Shown: positions 44,197 through 53,224 of the stretch, one piece after another
Position numbering within the stretch: position 1 is the stretch's first letter
Layout: each line of letters opens with the position of its first letter
NCBI GenBank assembly: GCA_963767685.1
Contig: CAVYEZ010000010.1
Coordinates: 571,671-635,670 of the forward strand
Direction: 5' to 3'
DNA from: Trebonia sp963767685
GTDB taxonomy: Bacteria; Actinomycetota; Actinomycetes; Streptosporangiales; Streptosporangiaceae
DNA length: 64,000 nucleotides
Translations under genes and position numbers: made by a program
Notes under the pieces: generated by a model
Databases searched by the model: none
The model's input: the letters and a program-made list of their open reading frames with translations, nothing else
Told to the model about the DNA's origin: nothing

Positions 44197-45180
44197 TCAC
44201 GGCCGCTTTGGTGAGCTGACATCACGCGGCCGGGTGACTTGCCCGTCAGCGGGCTGCCCGCCGGCCAGTTCGGAAGGCTCGGGCGGCTCGGGCGGCGCCT
44301 GCCCGGCGGCGACCTGGGGCGCGTGGCGGGCGGTGATGACGATCCCGATCGTCATCACGAGCAGCGAGATGACCACGCCGGCGATCGCGGCGGGGCTGCT
44401 GCGCAGCCGGGCGTCGAGCCACACGATGCTGAGCCCGATCGAGATGATGGGATCGGCGGTGGTGATGATGGCCTGGACCGGGGCCAGGAAAGTGCCCTGC
44501 TGGAACGCGTCCTGGTTGAGGATGAACCCGGCCGGGCCGGTGACGGCCAGCATGTAGAACGGCCAGTTGGTGAACACATGGCCCGGCCCGGCGCCGAACT
44601 CCGACGTCACCAGCTTGACCGAGAACGCGGCGATCCCGTAGTTGACCCCGGTAGCGAGGGCCAGGGCAAGCGGCCGCACGTTCTCGTTCCGCGCGGCCAC
44701 GGCCAGGCAGCCTCCTACCACCACGACCAGCCCGATGGCCAGCGGCACCAGCGCGGCGAAGCCGATGTCCGTGTGCCCGGCCGACGGCCGCCCGATGGCG
44801 AGGAACCCGCCGACGCCGAGCGCGGCGGCGGCGACGCCCGCGAGCAGGCCGGGATCCCATCGCTTCGTTCCCGGCGGGAACATGCTCGGATCCCACTCGA
44901 TGGCCCGGGAGATCAGGACCGCGAAGACCAGGTCGAAGACCAGCAGCGGCTGGACTACCGCGAGGCTGCCGAAGCTGAGGGCCACGACCTGGAGGGCGAA
45001 GGCCGCGACGTTCGCCCCGATGGCCATCAGCCACAACGGCTGCCTGACCAGGTCGCGCAGGATGTTGGGGGACAGCGCCCGCTCCGTCTTGACCCGCTTG
45101 GTGCTGCGCTGGTCCATGACCGCCGATATTCCAAAGAGCAGCGCGGCCGCTATGGCGGTCACTACCGCGACTGCCTGCAA
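44197..45180 (-). CDS. DMT-superfamily (EamA-like) transporter
   Basis: 327 residues from TTG 45180, preceded by GGAGGACGAA. About ten hydrophobic helices in two EamA-like halves, starting AVVTAIAAALLFGISAVMDQ, with SFGSLAVVQPLLVFDLVFAV as the conserved loop region. The C-terminal 35 residues are a polar Pro/Glu tail. Actinobacterial proteins of this type are generally called DMT permeases; the substrate is unknown. Confidence 0.87.
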   Translation of the reverse strand: MQAVAVVTAIAAALLFGISAVMDQRSTKRVKTERALSPNILRDLVRQPLWLMAIGANVAAFALQVVALSFGSLAVVQPLLVFDLVFAVLISRAIEWDPSMFPPGTKRWDPGLLAGVAAAALGVGGFLAIGRPSAGHTDIGFAALVPLAIGLVVVVGGCLAVAARNENVRPLALALATGVNYGIAAFSVKLVTSEFGAGPGHVFTNWPFYMLAVTGPAGFILNQDAFQQGTFLAPVQAIITTADPIISIGLSIVWLDARLRSSPAAIAGVVISLLVMTIGIVITARHAPQVAAGQAPPEPPEPSELAGGQPADGQVTRPRDVSSPKRP

Positions 45181-45273
45181 TTCGTCCTCCGAACCCGGTC
45201 AACCGCCGACTCGCCTGGTGGGATCTTCACACCCGCCCTGGTGAGGTGTCATCACTCGACTTGTGATTGCCTC

Positions 45274-45480
45274 TCACCGGCCCGGGGCGGGTTGAAACGG
45301 CTTCAGGCGAACTGCTGGGATCCAGGCGGCGCGACCGGCCAGGCCGGCCTCGCCGATCCAGGACCGCAGCAAGAACGTCTTGCCGCTTCCCGCCGGGGCG
45401 GACACGACGACCACCCGCCCGGCCGCCCCGATCCCCCGCACAGCGCGGTGCGGGAAACGACGCCGCCAACGACAGGAGGA
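45274..45480 (-). pseudogene. P-loop fragment of a LAL/MalT-type LuxR regulator
   Basis: Minus-strand translation gives AAGRVVVVSAPAGSGKTFLL followed by RSWIGEAGLAGRAAWIPA, the Walker A region of large ATP-binding LuxR (MalT-like) regulators, which normally exceed 850 residues. A stop at 45274 ends it after about 65 codons and no downstream ATPase or HTH sequence is present. No clear start is seen. It is a gene remnant. Confidence 0.65.
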
Positions 45481-45809
45481 ACAGACGCGTTGGCGGTCAA
45501 GAACCAGTCAGCAAGTTGCACGGCGCTCCCCAGAAGCTCTCAGCTAACTTTAAAACGTGCCTATCGGGTCACCTGGAGTGACCTCGCTGGACGCTGTGGC
45601 TGAAGGGGAACGGTCGCACGGGGGGCTGCGCCAGGTCACCAGAATGGGTGATGCCGGCTCACCACGGCCTGCGCGATGGTTAAGACGGCGACCGCCGGAT
45701 ATGACACGTACGCACGGGGGTGCCCGCCCGCCCGTGCACGGAGGGGCTGAATCATGTCCGCATCCAGGCACCTGTCAGTCGAGGTAACCCCGGCGCAGCG
45801 GGACGCGGG

Positions 45810-47348
45810 ATGACGCTGGACGTGGCCGCGCAGGTCGTGCCGGCCCGCGCGCAGATGGCGACCACGCTGGGATTCCACATCATCCTGGCCTGCCTGGGCA
45901 TCGCGCTGCCGGCGTTCGTGCTGCTGGCCGAGTTCATCGGGCTGCGGCGGCAGAACGACACCGCGCTGCTGCTCGCGCGCCGCTGGTCGCAGGCGATGGG
46001 CGTGCTCATCGCGGTCGGCGCGGTGACCGGGACCGTGCTGTCGTTCGAGATGGGCCTGCTGTGGCCGGGCCTGATGCGCCAGTACGGGTCGGTGCTCGGG
46101 TTCCCGTTCGCGGTCGAAGGGCTCTTCTTCTTCCTTGAGGCGATCTTCGCCGGGGTGTACCTGTGGGGCTGGCAGCGGCTGCCGGGGTGGGCGCACTGGT
46201 GGTCGGGGGTGCCGATCGCGGTGTCGGGCATCTTCGGCGCGATGTCGGTGATCGCGGTGAACTCGTGGATGAACCAGCCGGGGGGGTTCACAGAAAGCGG
46301 GGGGCGGATCACCTCGATCAACGCGTGGCAGGTGTTCTTCAACCACGCCGCCACCTACGAGATGCCGCACATGATCCTGGCCGCGTACATGGTCGCCGGG
46401 TTCCTCATCGCCGGCATTTACGCGACCGGCATCCTGCGCGGCCGCCGGGACCGCTATCACTACGCCGGCTTCGCGCTCGGGTTCGTGCCGGCCGCGATCC
46501 TGACCCCGTTCCAGATCTTCGTCGGCGACACCGCGGCCCGCTCGATCGCCGGCGACCAGCCGGTGAAGTTCGCGGCCATGGAGTACGTGGCGCAGACGTC
46601 CCGGCACGTGCCCGAGTGGATTGCCGGCGTCTACGTCAACGGGAACGTCTACGCCGGGATCAAGATCCCGGACCTGGACTCGCTGCTCGTCGGGTTCGGG
46701 CCGGGGACGCGGGTGATCGGCTGGGACAGCGTCCCGCCGGCCGACCGGCCGCCCGCGGTGTGGCTTATCCACCTCGCCTTCGACGTCATGGTGGGGATCG
46801 GGACGCTGCTGCTGCTCTGGGGGCTGTGGGCCGCCTACGAGTGGTGGCGACGGCGACGGCTGCCGCCGATGAAGCTGTTCTGGTGGGTCGGCGCGGTCAG
46901 CGGGGTGGCCGCGATCGTGGCGATGGAGTGCGGCTGGATCGTCACCGAGGTCGGCCGCCAGCCCTGGGTCGTTTACGAGATCCTGCCCACGGCCGACGCC
47001 GCCACCACCAACGGCGGCGTGCTCGCCAGCCTGACCCTGGTCATCATCCTGTACGCGGTGCTCGGGGTGATCACGATCGCGATCTTGCGGCTGCTGTCCC
47101 GGCGCTGGCGCCGCGGCGACGCCGAGGCGGCGGTCCCGTACGGCCCCTCCCCGCCGCGCCGGACGCGGAGGCGGACGTCAACGCCGGCAAGGCGGGGCGG
47201 TAATGGCCTCGGACGCGGTCGGCGGCATCCTGCTCGCCGGCGTCACCCTGTACGCGGTGCTCGGCGGGGCGGACTTCGGCGGCGGCCTGTGGGACCTGCT
47301 GGCGGGCACGACCGCGCAGGGGCGGAGGCCGCGGGCGCTGATCGATGA
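45810..47348 (+). CDS. cydA: Cytochrome bd quinol oxidase subunit I
   Basis: 512 residues from ATG 45810. Heme ligands are visible as His in LGFHIILAC (heme b595/d side), His in NHAATYEMPHM and the downstream Met region. GRRDRYHYAGFALGFVPAAI and a short Q-loop with RHVPEWIAGVYV follow, giving the short-Q-loop class. With CydB it reduces oxygen at high affinity. From about residue 450 the protein turns Arg-rich and reads 146 bp into cydB out of frame. A shifted frame would instead end PLPAAPDAEADVNAGKAGR, with TAATG touching the cydB start. The 3' end therefore probably carries a one-base frameshift. Confidence 0.9.
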   Translation: MTLDVAAQVVPARAQMATTLGFHIILACLGIALPAFVLLAEFIGLRRQNDTALLLARRWSQAMGVLIAVGAVTGTVLSFEMGLLWPGLMRQYGSVLGFPFAVEGLFFFLEAIFAGVYLWGWQRLPGWAHWWSGVPIAVSGIFGAMSVIAVNSWMNQPGGFTESGGRITSINAWQVFFNHAATYEMPHMILAAYMVAGFLIAGIYATGILRGRRDRYHYAGFALGFVPAAILTPFQIFVGDTAARSIAGDQPVKFAAMEYVAQTSRHVPEWIAGVYVNGNVYAGIKIPDLDSLLVGFGPGTRVIGWDSVPPADRPPAVWLIHLAFDVMVGIGTLLLLWGLWAAYEWWRRRRLPPMKLFWWVGAVSGVAAIVAMECGWIVTEVGRQPWVVYEILPTADAATTNGGVLASLTLVIILYAVLGVITIAILRLLSRRWRRGDAEAAVPYGPSPPRRTRRRTSTPARRGGNGLGRGRRHPARRRHPVRGARRGGLRRRPVGPAGGHDRAGAEAAGADR

Positions 47349-48396
47349 GTCGATCACCCCGGTATGGGAGGGCAACCACGTCTGGCTGATCTTCGACCTG
47401 GTGATCTTCTGGACCGCGTTCCCGGACGCGTTCGCCTCGGTGATGAGCGCGCTCGCGCTGCCGCTGTGGCTGGCGCTGGCCGGGATCGTGCTGCGCGGCG
47501 CCGGGTTCGCCTTCCGCAAGGAACTGACCCGGCTGAGCACGCAGCGCTTGGCCGGCGCCACCTTCGCCTTCTCTTCGCTGGTGACCCCGTTCTTCATGGG
47601 CACCGTGGTCGGGGCCATCGCCGCCGGCGCCGTGCCCGCCGACGCGACCCAGGCCAGCCTGGCGGCCTGGACCAGCCCGACGGCGCTCATGGCCGGGTTC
47701 TTGTTCGTGGCCGCCTGCGGCTACCTGGCCGCCGTCTACCTCGTCGGTGAGGCGGCAAGCCGGGGCGACCGCCGCCTGCAGGCCTACTTCGCGCGCCGCG
47801 CCCAAGCCGCCGCGATCGTGGCCGGGGCCCTGTCGCTGGCGGCCCTGCTTGAACTGCAGAACTCCAACCGGCTGCTGTTCGACCGGCTCACCGGCCGGGC
47901 CCTGCCGCTGGTGGTGGTGGCCGGGGTGTGCGGTCTTGCGGTCTTCGCCCTGCTGGCGATCGGCCGGCCGCGGGGCATCCGGGTCATCGCCGCGCTCGGC
48001 GTCGCCGCCGTGGTCTGGGGCTGGGGCGTCGCCCAGTACCCGGTGCTCCTGCCGGGCACCTCGGTGACCCTGAGCAACGCGGGCGCGCCGGAGTCCACCA
48101 TGGTCGCGGTCATCGTCGTGTTCATCATCGCGGTGGTGCTGGTCGGGCCCTCCTTCGCCTTGCTGTACATGCTGCAGGGCCGCCGCCTGCTTGGCGCGGG
48201 CGAGCACGGGGCGCTGGCCGCCGCCGTCCCGGCCGGCTACCAGGACCGGCCTCCGGCCGCCGCCCCGGGGCGGCCCGCCGCCGGGCGCCACCGGCAGCAG
48301 CCACCGGAACGGGGGCACGCAGGCCAGGCCACCCGGGCGGTCGCGCTCGGCGCCGTGACCATCGCCGCGATCATCCGGCGATTCCGGTCGCGCTGA
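47203..48396 (+). CDS. cydB: Cytochrome bd quinol oxidase subunit II
   Basis: 397 residues. LYAVLGGADFGGGLWDLLAG (about 14-33) is the defining CydB N-terminus, followed by ESITPVWEGNHVWLIFDLVI and about eight transmembrane helices. The last ~70 residues are a polar Ala/Pro/Arg tail. The start overlaps the current cydA frame by 146 bp; with the cydA frameshift corrected it would be TAATG coupled. No cydDC transporter genes follow. Confidence 0.93.
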   Translation: MASDAVGGILLAGVTLYAVLGGADFGGGLWDLLAGTTAQGRRPRALIDESITPVWEGNHVWLIFDLVIFWTAFPDAFASVMSALALPLWLALAGIVLRGAGFAFRKELTRLSTQRLAGATFAFSSLVTPFFMGTVVGAIAAGAVPADATQASLAAWTSPTALMAGFLFVAACGYLAAVYLVGEAASRGDRRLQAYFARRAQAAAIVAGALSLAALLELQNSNRLLFDRLTGRALPLVVVAGVCGLAVFALLAIGRPRGIRVIAALGVAAVVWGWGVAQYPVLLPGTSVTLSNAGAPESTMVAVIVVFIIAVVLVGPSFALLYMLQGRRLLGAGEHGALAAAVPAGYQDRPPAAAPGRPAAGRHRQQPPERGHAGQATRAVALGAVTIAAIIRRFRSR

Positions 48397-48406
48397 CCGC
48401 GGCACC

Positions 48407-48462
48407 GCTAACCATGGGGCGCTAACCACGAGGTGCTAGCCACGAGGTGCTAGCCACGGGGG
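48407..48462. repeat. Four tandem copies of a 14-bp unit
   Basis: Consecutive units at 48407, 48421, 48435 and 48449 follow GCTA(A/G)CCACGAGGT with one to four changes each. It lies 10 bp after cydB. It may form slipped structures or bind a protein in array. Confidence 0.65.
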
Positions 48463-48744
48463 CGGGGCGGCCCTGGGGAGCCACCACGCCCCCGTTCGGG
48501 ATAATGGAGCGCGCTCACCGCCGGACGGCGGCGGGCGCGCGCGCCGTCAGCCGTTGCAGCCGCAGCTGCAGCCGCTTGGGCAGCTGCACGATGAGCTGTG
48601 TCCGCATGAGCAGGTCCGCATTGGCTCCGCCTCCCTTCGGCGTGACCCGGCGCCTGAGGGGTGCGCCGTGCCTCACCACCACCAGACACCAGTCTCTCAC
48701 GCTCGGTAAGTAGCCGTCGGCGATACAGTTGCCTGCCGGCGGGG
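48463..48744. other. Intergenic region after cydB with a half-copy dispersed repeat
   Basis: No gene is supported. CCCCCGTTCGGGATAA at 48489-48504 matches the left half of the intergenic element at 19300 and 54815. The remainder is G+C-rich. Confidence 0.4.
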
Positions 48745-49269
48745 TCACGCCGCCGCGGACGGCGAGGTCACTGGGGTCACCGCGTCGCTGCGGCCCGTGC
48801 GACTGCTGGTGCTGGTGCGGCGCCTCGCGCGAGTGAGCGCGAGCGCGGCGGCCGCGCCGATGACGATGAGCGCGGCCCCCGACAGCATGAAGCCCGCGCT
48901 GACGCCGACGGTGTCGATGATGGCCGTGGCGATGACCGGCGCGATCGCGATGGCGCCGGCAATGCCGGCCTCCCACAGGCCGAGGGCCTTGGCGAGGTGG
49001 CGCTCCGGCATGCGCTGCTGGACGAGCGCGATCAGCGGGATGTCGGTCAGGGCGGAGGCGAAGCCGGTGGCGGCGAGCAGGCCCGCGGCGACCAGCGGGC
49101 TGGCGGCCAGGCCGAGGGGGAAGCGGAAGGCGCCGAGCAGCACCCAGGCGAGCACGGCGACGCGGGCCAGGTTCGGTAGCCGGAGGCGGGCGATGACGAG
49201 GGCGCCGAATACTTCGGCTACGCCGGCGATGCCGATCAGCAGGCCGTGCGTTCCTCGCCCGGCACGGGA
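48745..49269 (-). pseudogene. C-terminal half of an MFS transporter
   Basis: From HGLLIGIAGVAEVFGALVIA to GFMLSGAALIVIGAAAALAL the frame encodes six hydrophobic helices of a major facilitator protein, including LIALVQQRMPERHLAKALGL, the MFS loop 8-9. The N-terminal six helices are missing and upstream sequence has no transporter similarity. GTG 49155 could start a shorter product. It is a 5'-truncated remnant. Confidence 0.6.
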
Positions 49270-49347
49270 TGTAGCGGGCTCATCGTCGTTTGCGGTATCC
49301 CGGTGAGCCGCCGGAAATTCGTGTGGTTACGGTTGTCCTATGGCGCG

Positions 49348-49668
49348 TTACGCCTTGCGGATCTTGACCGCGGTCCCGTAGGCGCAGATCTCCTGGCCGA
49401 TGTTCCACAGGTCGTTGGCGTCGAAGCGCATGGCCAGCACCGCGTCGGCGCCGCGCTCTTGGGCCGCCTGGACCAGCCGGTCCTGGGCCTCGGTGCGGCT
49501 GTCGTTGAGCATTTTCGTCATGCCCCTGAGCTCGCCGCCGACCATTGACTTGAGCCCGGCGCCGAACTGGGCACCGACGTTGCGGCTACGCACAGTGATG
49601 CCAAAGACCTCGCCGAGGACTTCGGTCACCTCATATCCGGGCAAATCGTTCATCGTACTTATCAGCAT
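49348..49668 (-). CDS. YbjQ/UPF0145-family protein
   Basis: 106 residues. GYEVTEVLGEVFGITVRSRN, MVGGELRGMTKMLNDSRTEA and AQERGADAVLAMRFDANDLW are the YbjQ (putative heavy-metal-binding, PF01906) signature, a pentameric small protein of unknown function. Monocistronic. Confidence 0.92.
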   Translation of the reverse strand: MLISTMNDLPGYEVTEVLGEVFGITVRSRNVGAQFGAGLKSMVGGELRGMTKMLNDSRTEAQDRLVQAAQERGADAVLAMRFDANDLWNIGQEICAYGTAVKIRKA

Positions 49669-49872
49669 GTTACTAGTCTCCTATCTTTGTCGATCGGGGA
49701 AGTCTGGCCGCCAATGATCGTTACTTATTGTGACGCCCGCTGGGCCGCCGCGGCTGATCTCCGGTTCCGGCATGTTCCCCGTTGCTAACGGGCAGTACCC
49801 TGAGCAGACCGGCGAGGCCAGGAGTCCGCTGCCGCCTCCGCCCGCAAGCCACAGGCCGCAGGACCGAAGGAG

Positions 49873-50577
49873 TTGTTCGCCCTGCCACGGTTCGCCGCAG
49901 AAGCTGACCAACGCGCCGCCGCGCCAAGCGATGGCGACGACGCCCCGCCAGAGTGCCTTGAGCTGCCACGGCCGAAGCGGCTACTGCGCACGGTCGGCTG
50001 GAACATCGCCGAATCGTTCGGGCTGCCGACCGCGGGCTATGCCATCGCCGCCGCGCTCGCGGGCCGCGACGCCGGCCTGTGGGCCATGCTCGGCGCCATC
50101 TGGCTCACCGCGGTCATCCGCAAGGTCGTCACCGGCTCGGTGCCTGGCCTCGTGGCGATCTCGCTAATCGTGCTCACCGTGCAGACGCTGGCCGCGATCA
50201 TCACCGGCAACCTGTGGATCTTCCTGCTGCACTTCCCGCTCGCGAACCTGGCCCTGTGCGTGCTGTTCACCAAGACGGCGCGCGGCCACAGCCCCATTGC
50301 CGCCCGGCTGGCCGCCGAGGTGATCGGGCTGCGCTGCCCCGTCGTGCACCAGCAGCGCATGCACCGCTTCTTCCAGAACGTGACCCTGTTGTGGGGCGGC
50401 GTGTTCCTGCTGCTCGCCGTTAGCCTGGGCGCGCTGCTCGGCGCCGTGCCGCTCACCACGTACATCCCGGTCTGGGCGGTCACCACCATCACGCTGATCG
50501 CGCTCGGGATCGGCGTGTCCACGGTGTGGCTCAGGTCCGTGACCCGCAACCTGGGCATCGGCTTCCGGTTCGCCTGA
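49873..50577 (+). CDS. VC0807/DUF3159-like integral membrane protein
   Basis: Up to 234 residues. About six helices, starting NIAESFGLPTAGYAIAAALA, then AMLGAIWLTAVIRKVVTG and the soluble turn VIGLRCPVVHQQRMHRFFQN. This resembles the VC0807 family of unknown function. The start is uncertain: TTG 49873 is immediately behind GAAGGAG, so a later codon may be used. Convergent with the xylanase gene. Confidence 0.7.
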   Translation: MFALPRFAAEADQRAAAPSDGDDAPPECLELPRPKRLLRTVGWNIAESFGLPTAGYAIAAALAGRDAGLWAMLGAIWLTAVIRKVVTGSVPGLVAISLIVLTVQTLAAIITGNLWIFLLHFPLANLALCVLFTKTARGHSPIAARLAAEVIGLRCPVVHQQRMHRFFQNVTLLWGGVFLLLAVSLGALLGAVPLTTYIPVWAVTTITLIALGIGVSTVWLRSVTRNLGIGFRFA

Positions 50578-50744
50578 GCCGAGGCATGTTTTTAGGTCGG
50601 TCTCGGCTTCTCGTGATGGCAACGGCGCCCGTCGCTGGGGGCTATCGGCCATGATCGAGGGTCACCGCGGGGAATCGTCCCCGCAGCTTAGAGAAACGCC
50701 CTCTTTCTCCGGTTTCGCCGATGCAGTTCAAGGGGCCTTCCGGT

Positions 50745-50791
50745 GATTGAGGGTCATCGGCGGCTAATATCGCCGCGGATGACCCTCAATC
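50745..50791. terminator. Nested hairpin between convergent genes
   Basis: GATTGAGGGTCATC (50745-50758) pairs exactly with GATGACCCTCAATC (50778-50791). The loop holds a shorter GCGGC/GCCGC stem. It lies between stops at 50577 and 50819. A similar GAGGGTCA segment occurs at 50657. Confidence 0.65.
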
Positions 50792-50818
50792 CAGGACGGG
50801 GCTAGGTCGCCTGGGCGG

Positions 50819-51829
50819 CTAGCCGGTGCTGCAGGAGACGGTCGGCCAGGTCCACTGGCCGTTCGGGGAGATCGTGACCCCCCAGTTGTTGCCGTTGCCG
50901 TTGGGCGTGGCCTTCAGCACGTACTGGCTGGGGTAGGTGGCGTTGACGTTCCAGGTGGAGTAGACGACCGCCGGCGCCACGAGGTTCATCGTCACGGTCC
51001 AGGTGCTTGAGCCGGTGACCGAGACGTTGAGGTTGTACCAGTTGCTCCCCGACGACCCGGCCGACAACGTCGCGGTGCAGCCGCTTGAGCCGCCACCGCC
51101 ACCGCCACCGCCACCGCTGCCACCGCCGCCGCCGGAGTTCACCGTGACGCTGGAGTTGCCGCTGCCGCCGCCGAAGGACTCGGTCGCGAGGATCTGGTAA
51201 TTGAGCGTGCCCAGGTTCATTCCGTGGCTGGCCCACGCGTTGATGAAGTTGGACGTGGTTATGGTCCCGCTGCTCACCGGCGACGTCCGGATGGCCAGGT
51301 ACTGCTCGAAGGTCGCGGTGCCCTCGATGGAGGGCTGGTTGACCTGCTGGTGCTCGTAGATGTTGTACGTGCCGCCGTCGCTGGTGACCTGGCCCATGTA
51401 CGTCCCGGCCGTGGGTGGCGAGCCGGCGTAGTTCTCCATGACGTAGTACTCGACGAGCGGGTTCGTCGACCAGCCGTAGAGCGATACCAGCGTGGTGCCG
51501 CCGGAAGCGCTGAGGCTGCTCGAGTAGCTCAGCGTCTGGCTGCTGCCGGGATTCCAGCCGACGCCGGCGACGAAGTCGCCGATGCCGCTCCACGAGGTGG
51601 AGTAGCTGTTGCCCGAGTTCAGCGTGATGCAGGCCGACCCGGTGCCGTTGGACCACATCTGGTAGTAGTAGCCGCCGTTGGTGCCGGTCTGGTTCGAGCA
51701 GATCGTCGTCGCCGCCCTGGCGGTGCCGGGCAGCGCCGCCGTGGCCGCGGCCACGATCACGGCGAAGACGACCCCGAGCAGCAACCGGAGCCGGCTGCGG
51801 GGTCTGGGGACGTGCGGGGGGGCGTTCAT
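50819..51829 (-). CDS. Secreted GH11 endo-1,4-beta-xylanase with C-terminal CBM2-like domain
   Basis: 336 residues from ATG 51829, behind AGGAGG. Signal peptide 1-40 (cleavage after GTARAA). The GH11 jelly roll spans 41-230: GVGWNPGSSQTLSYSSSL, nucleophile E127 in NPLVEYYVMENYAG, EHQQVNQPSIEGTATFEQY, acid/base E217 in ILATESFGGGSG. A Gly/Ser linker (232-250) joins a CBM2-like domain (251-336) with exposed Trp residues and terminal Cys pair. Hydrolyses internal xylan bonds outside the cell. An A+T-rich upstream region carries CGAAA palindromes. Confidence 0.92.
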   Translation of the reverse strand: MNAPPHVPRPRSRLRLLLGVVFAVIVAAATAALPGTARAATTICSNQTGTNGGYYYQMWSNGTGSACITLNSGNSYSTSWSGIGDFVAGVGWNPGSSQTLSYSSSLSASGGTTLVSLYGWSTNPLVEYYVMENYAGSPPTAGTYMGQVTSDGGTYNIYEHQQVNQPSIEGTATFEQYLAIRTSPVSSGTITTSNFINAWASHGMNLGTLNYQILATESFGGGSGNSSVTVNSGGGGGSGGGGGGGGGSSGCTATLSAGSSGSNWYNLNVSVTGSSTWTVTMNLVAPAVVYSTWNVNATYPSQYVLKATPNGNGNNWGVTISPNGQWTWPTVSCSTG

Positions 51830-52150
51830 GGGGTGCCTCCTCTTCTGACGGGCCGTCGCGGGGCGACGACCGGGGTACCAGGCCGGTGGAAGCCTGACCG
51901 GCGGCAATTTATAGCCGCCGGTGACGTTAGTTTGAGTTTGACCGGATATGATCGTCAATTACTTTCGGAAATGTTTCGACACGAAAACTTAGCCAATAGT
52001 TTTCGTAAGAATCCATTCAATTGAATTGCTGTGAATGGAGTGACGAATGACGCTGAATTGATGAGATGAAGTCAAACGGTGCCAGCCAGAATCGGAATTG
52101 TGTAATACCGAAAATTTCGAATCGATCGAAAATTTTCGGATTCTTTGGCG
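51830..52150. promoter_or_regulatory. A+T-rich control region upstream of the xylanase with CGAAA palindromes
   Basis: Unusually A+T-rich for this genome. ACGAAAACT (51981-51989) pairs with AGTTTTCGT (51998-52006). ATTCAATTGAAT (52015-52026) is palindromic. CCGAAAATTT (52108-52117) pairs with AAATTTTCGG (52130-52139), with more CGA half sites in its centre. The last may also terminate the GlxA-type gene. Xylanase repression by a LacI- or XylR-like factor is a guess. Confidence 0.5.
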
Positions 52151-53110
52151 TCAGGATTCCGCGGCGTGCGGGTGGGGCTGGCGGCCCTGGTACGCGGCCC
52201 GGTAGGCGGTGGGGGTGGTGCCCGCGTCCCGCGCCAGGTACAGGCGCAGGTTGGCGGCGCTGCCCAGGCCGCAGCGGGCGGCGATGACCTCGACAGGCAG
52301 GTCGCTAACCTCAAGCAGCCGCCGGGCCTCGCGGATCCGGGCGGCGGCGAGCCACCGCCTCGGCGACATGCCCGTCTGGGCGGCGAAGTGCCGGGCCAGC
52401 GTGCGCGGCGCCCAGCCCGCGTGGCGGGCCAGGTCGGCCACCGTCAGCGGGTCCGCCAGGTGCTCAAGCGCCCACTGGCAGGTGGCCGCCAGTCCTTCGG
52501 CGGGCGGCGGCACCGGTCGTTCGAGCCACTGTGCCTGCCCGGCGTCGCGGTGCGGCGCCACGACCATCCGCCTGGCCACGCTGACCGCCGCCTCGCTGCC
52601 GTGGTCCGCGCGCACCAGCTGCACGCACAAGTCGATCCCGGCGGCCAGCCCGGCGCTGGTCAGCACCGTCCCCTCGTCCACCCACAGCACGTCCGGGTCG
52701 ACCTTCACCGCCGGGTACCGCGCCGCGAGCTGGTCGGCGTACTGCCAGTGCGTGGTGGCCCGGCGGTGGTCAAGCAGTCCCGCCGCGGCCAGCGCGAAGG
52801 CGCCGGTGCAGACCGACACGATCCTGGCGCCGCGCGCCGCGGCCTGGCGCAGCGCCGAGCACACTTGCTCACCCGGATCTTCAAGCGGCAGGAACCCCGG
52901 CACGACGACGGTGTCCGCGGCGGCCAGGGCCTCCAGGCCATGCTCGGCCTGCACGGAAAATCCCGCGGTCGACCGGATCAGCCCGGCCGCCGGCGCGCAG
53001 ACGGTGAACTCGTAGCGCGGCGGGAGGCCGGGATCAGCGAAGACCTGAGCCGGGATCGCCAGGTCGAACGCCTCCACGGTGGGCAGCACCAGGGCCACCA
53101 CAGCATGCAC
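52151..53110 (-). CDS. GlxA-family transcriptional regulator (DJ-1/PfpI plus AraC HTH)
   Basis: 319 residues. Residues 1-170 are a DJ-1/PfpI domain with the nucleophile-elbow-like ARIVSVCTGAFALAAAGLLD. Residues about 215-310 are an AraC-type double HTH: WALEHLADPLTVADLARHAG, FAAQTGMSPRRWLAAARIRE, and VIAARCGLGSAANLRLYLAR. Such proteins sense metabolites or betaine-type compounds through the DJ-1 domain. Divergent from carbonic anhydrase by 114 bp, so it may control it. Confidence 0.92.
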   Translation of the reverse strand: MHAVVALVLPTVEAFDLAIPAQVFADPGLPPRYEFTVCAPAAGLIRSTAGFSVQAEHGLEALAAADTVVVPGFLPLEDPGEQVCSALRQAAARGARIVSVCTGAFALAAAGLLDHRRATTHWQYADQLAARYPAVKVDPDVLWVDEGTVLTSAGLAAGIDLCVQLVRADHGSEAAVSVARRMVVAPHRDAGQAQWLERPVPPPAEGLAATCQWALEHLADPLTVADLARHAGWAPRTLARHFAAQTGMSPRRWLAAARIREARRLLEVSDLPVEVIAARCGLGSAANLRLYLARDAGTTPTAYRAAYQGRQPHPHAAES

Positions 53111-53224
53111 AGGCTGAATCTTAGGCGCAGGCCGTAAAGCGCTCGCGGCCCGGTGGCAGGACTCTGACGTTTCGTGGCCGGTTTCCCCCTCGCGGCGCCC
53201 CGGGCCCGGACGGAGGCTTGAGGC

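Noticed and set aside
43992..44219. 75-codon plus-strand frame
   Set aside because: Arg/Pro-rich, no ribosome binding site, and it runs into the end of the DMT transporter gene.
48407..48462. Short tandem repeats considered as a CRISPR array
   Set aside because: Units are 14 bp with no spacers and no cas genes are present.
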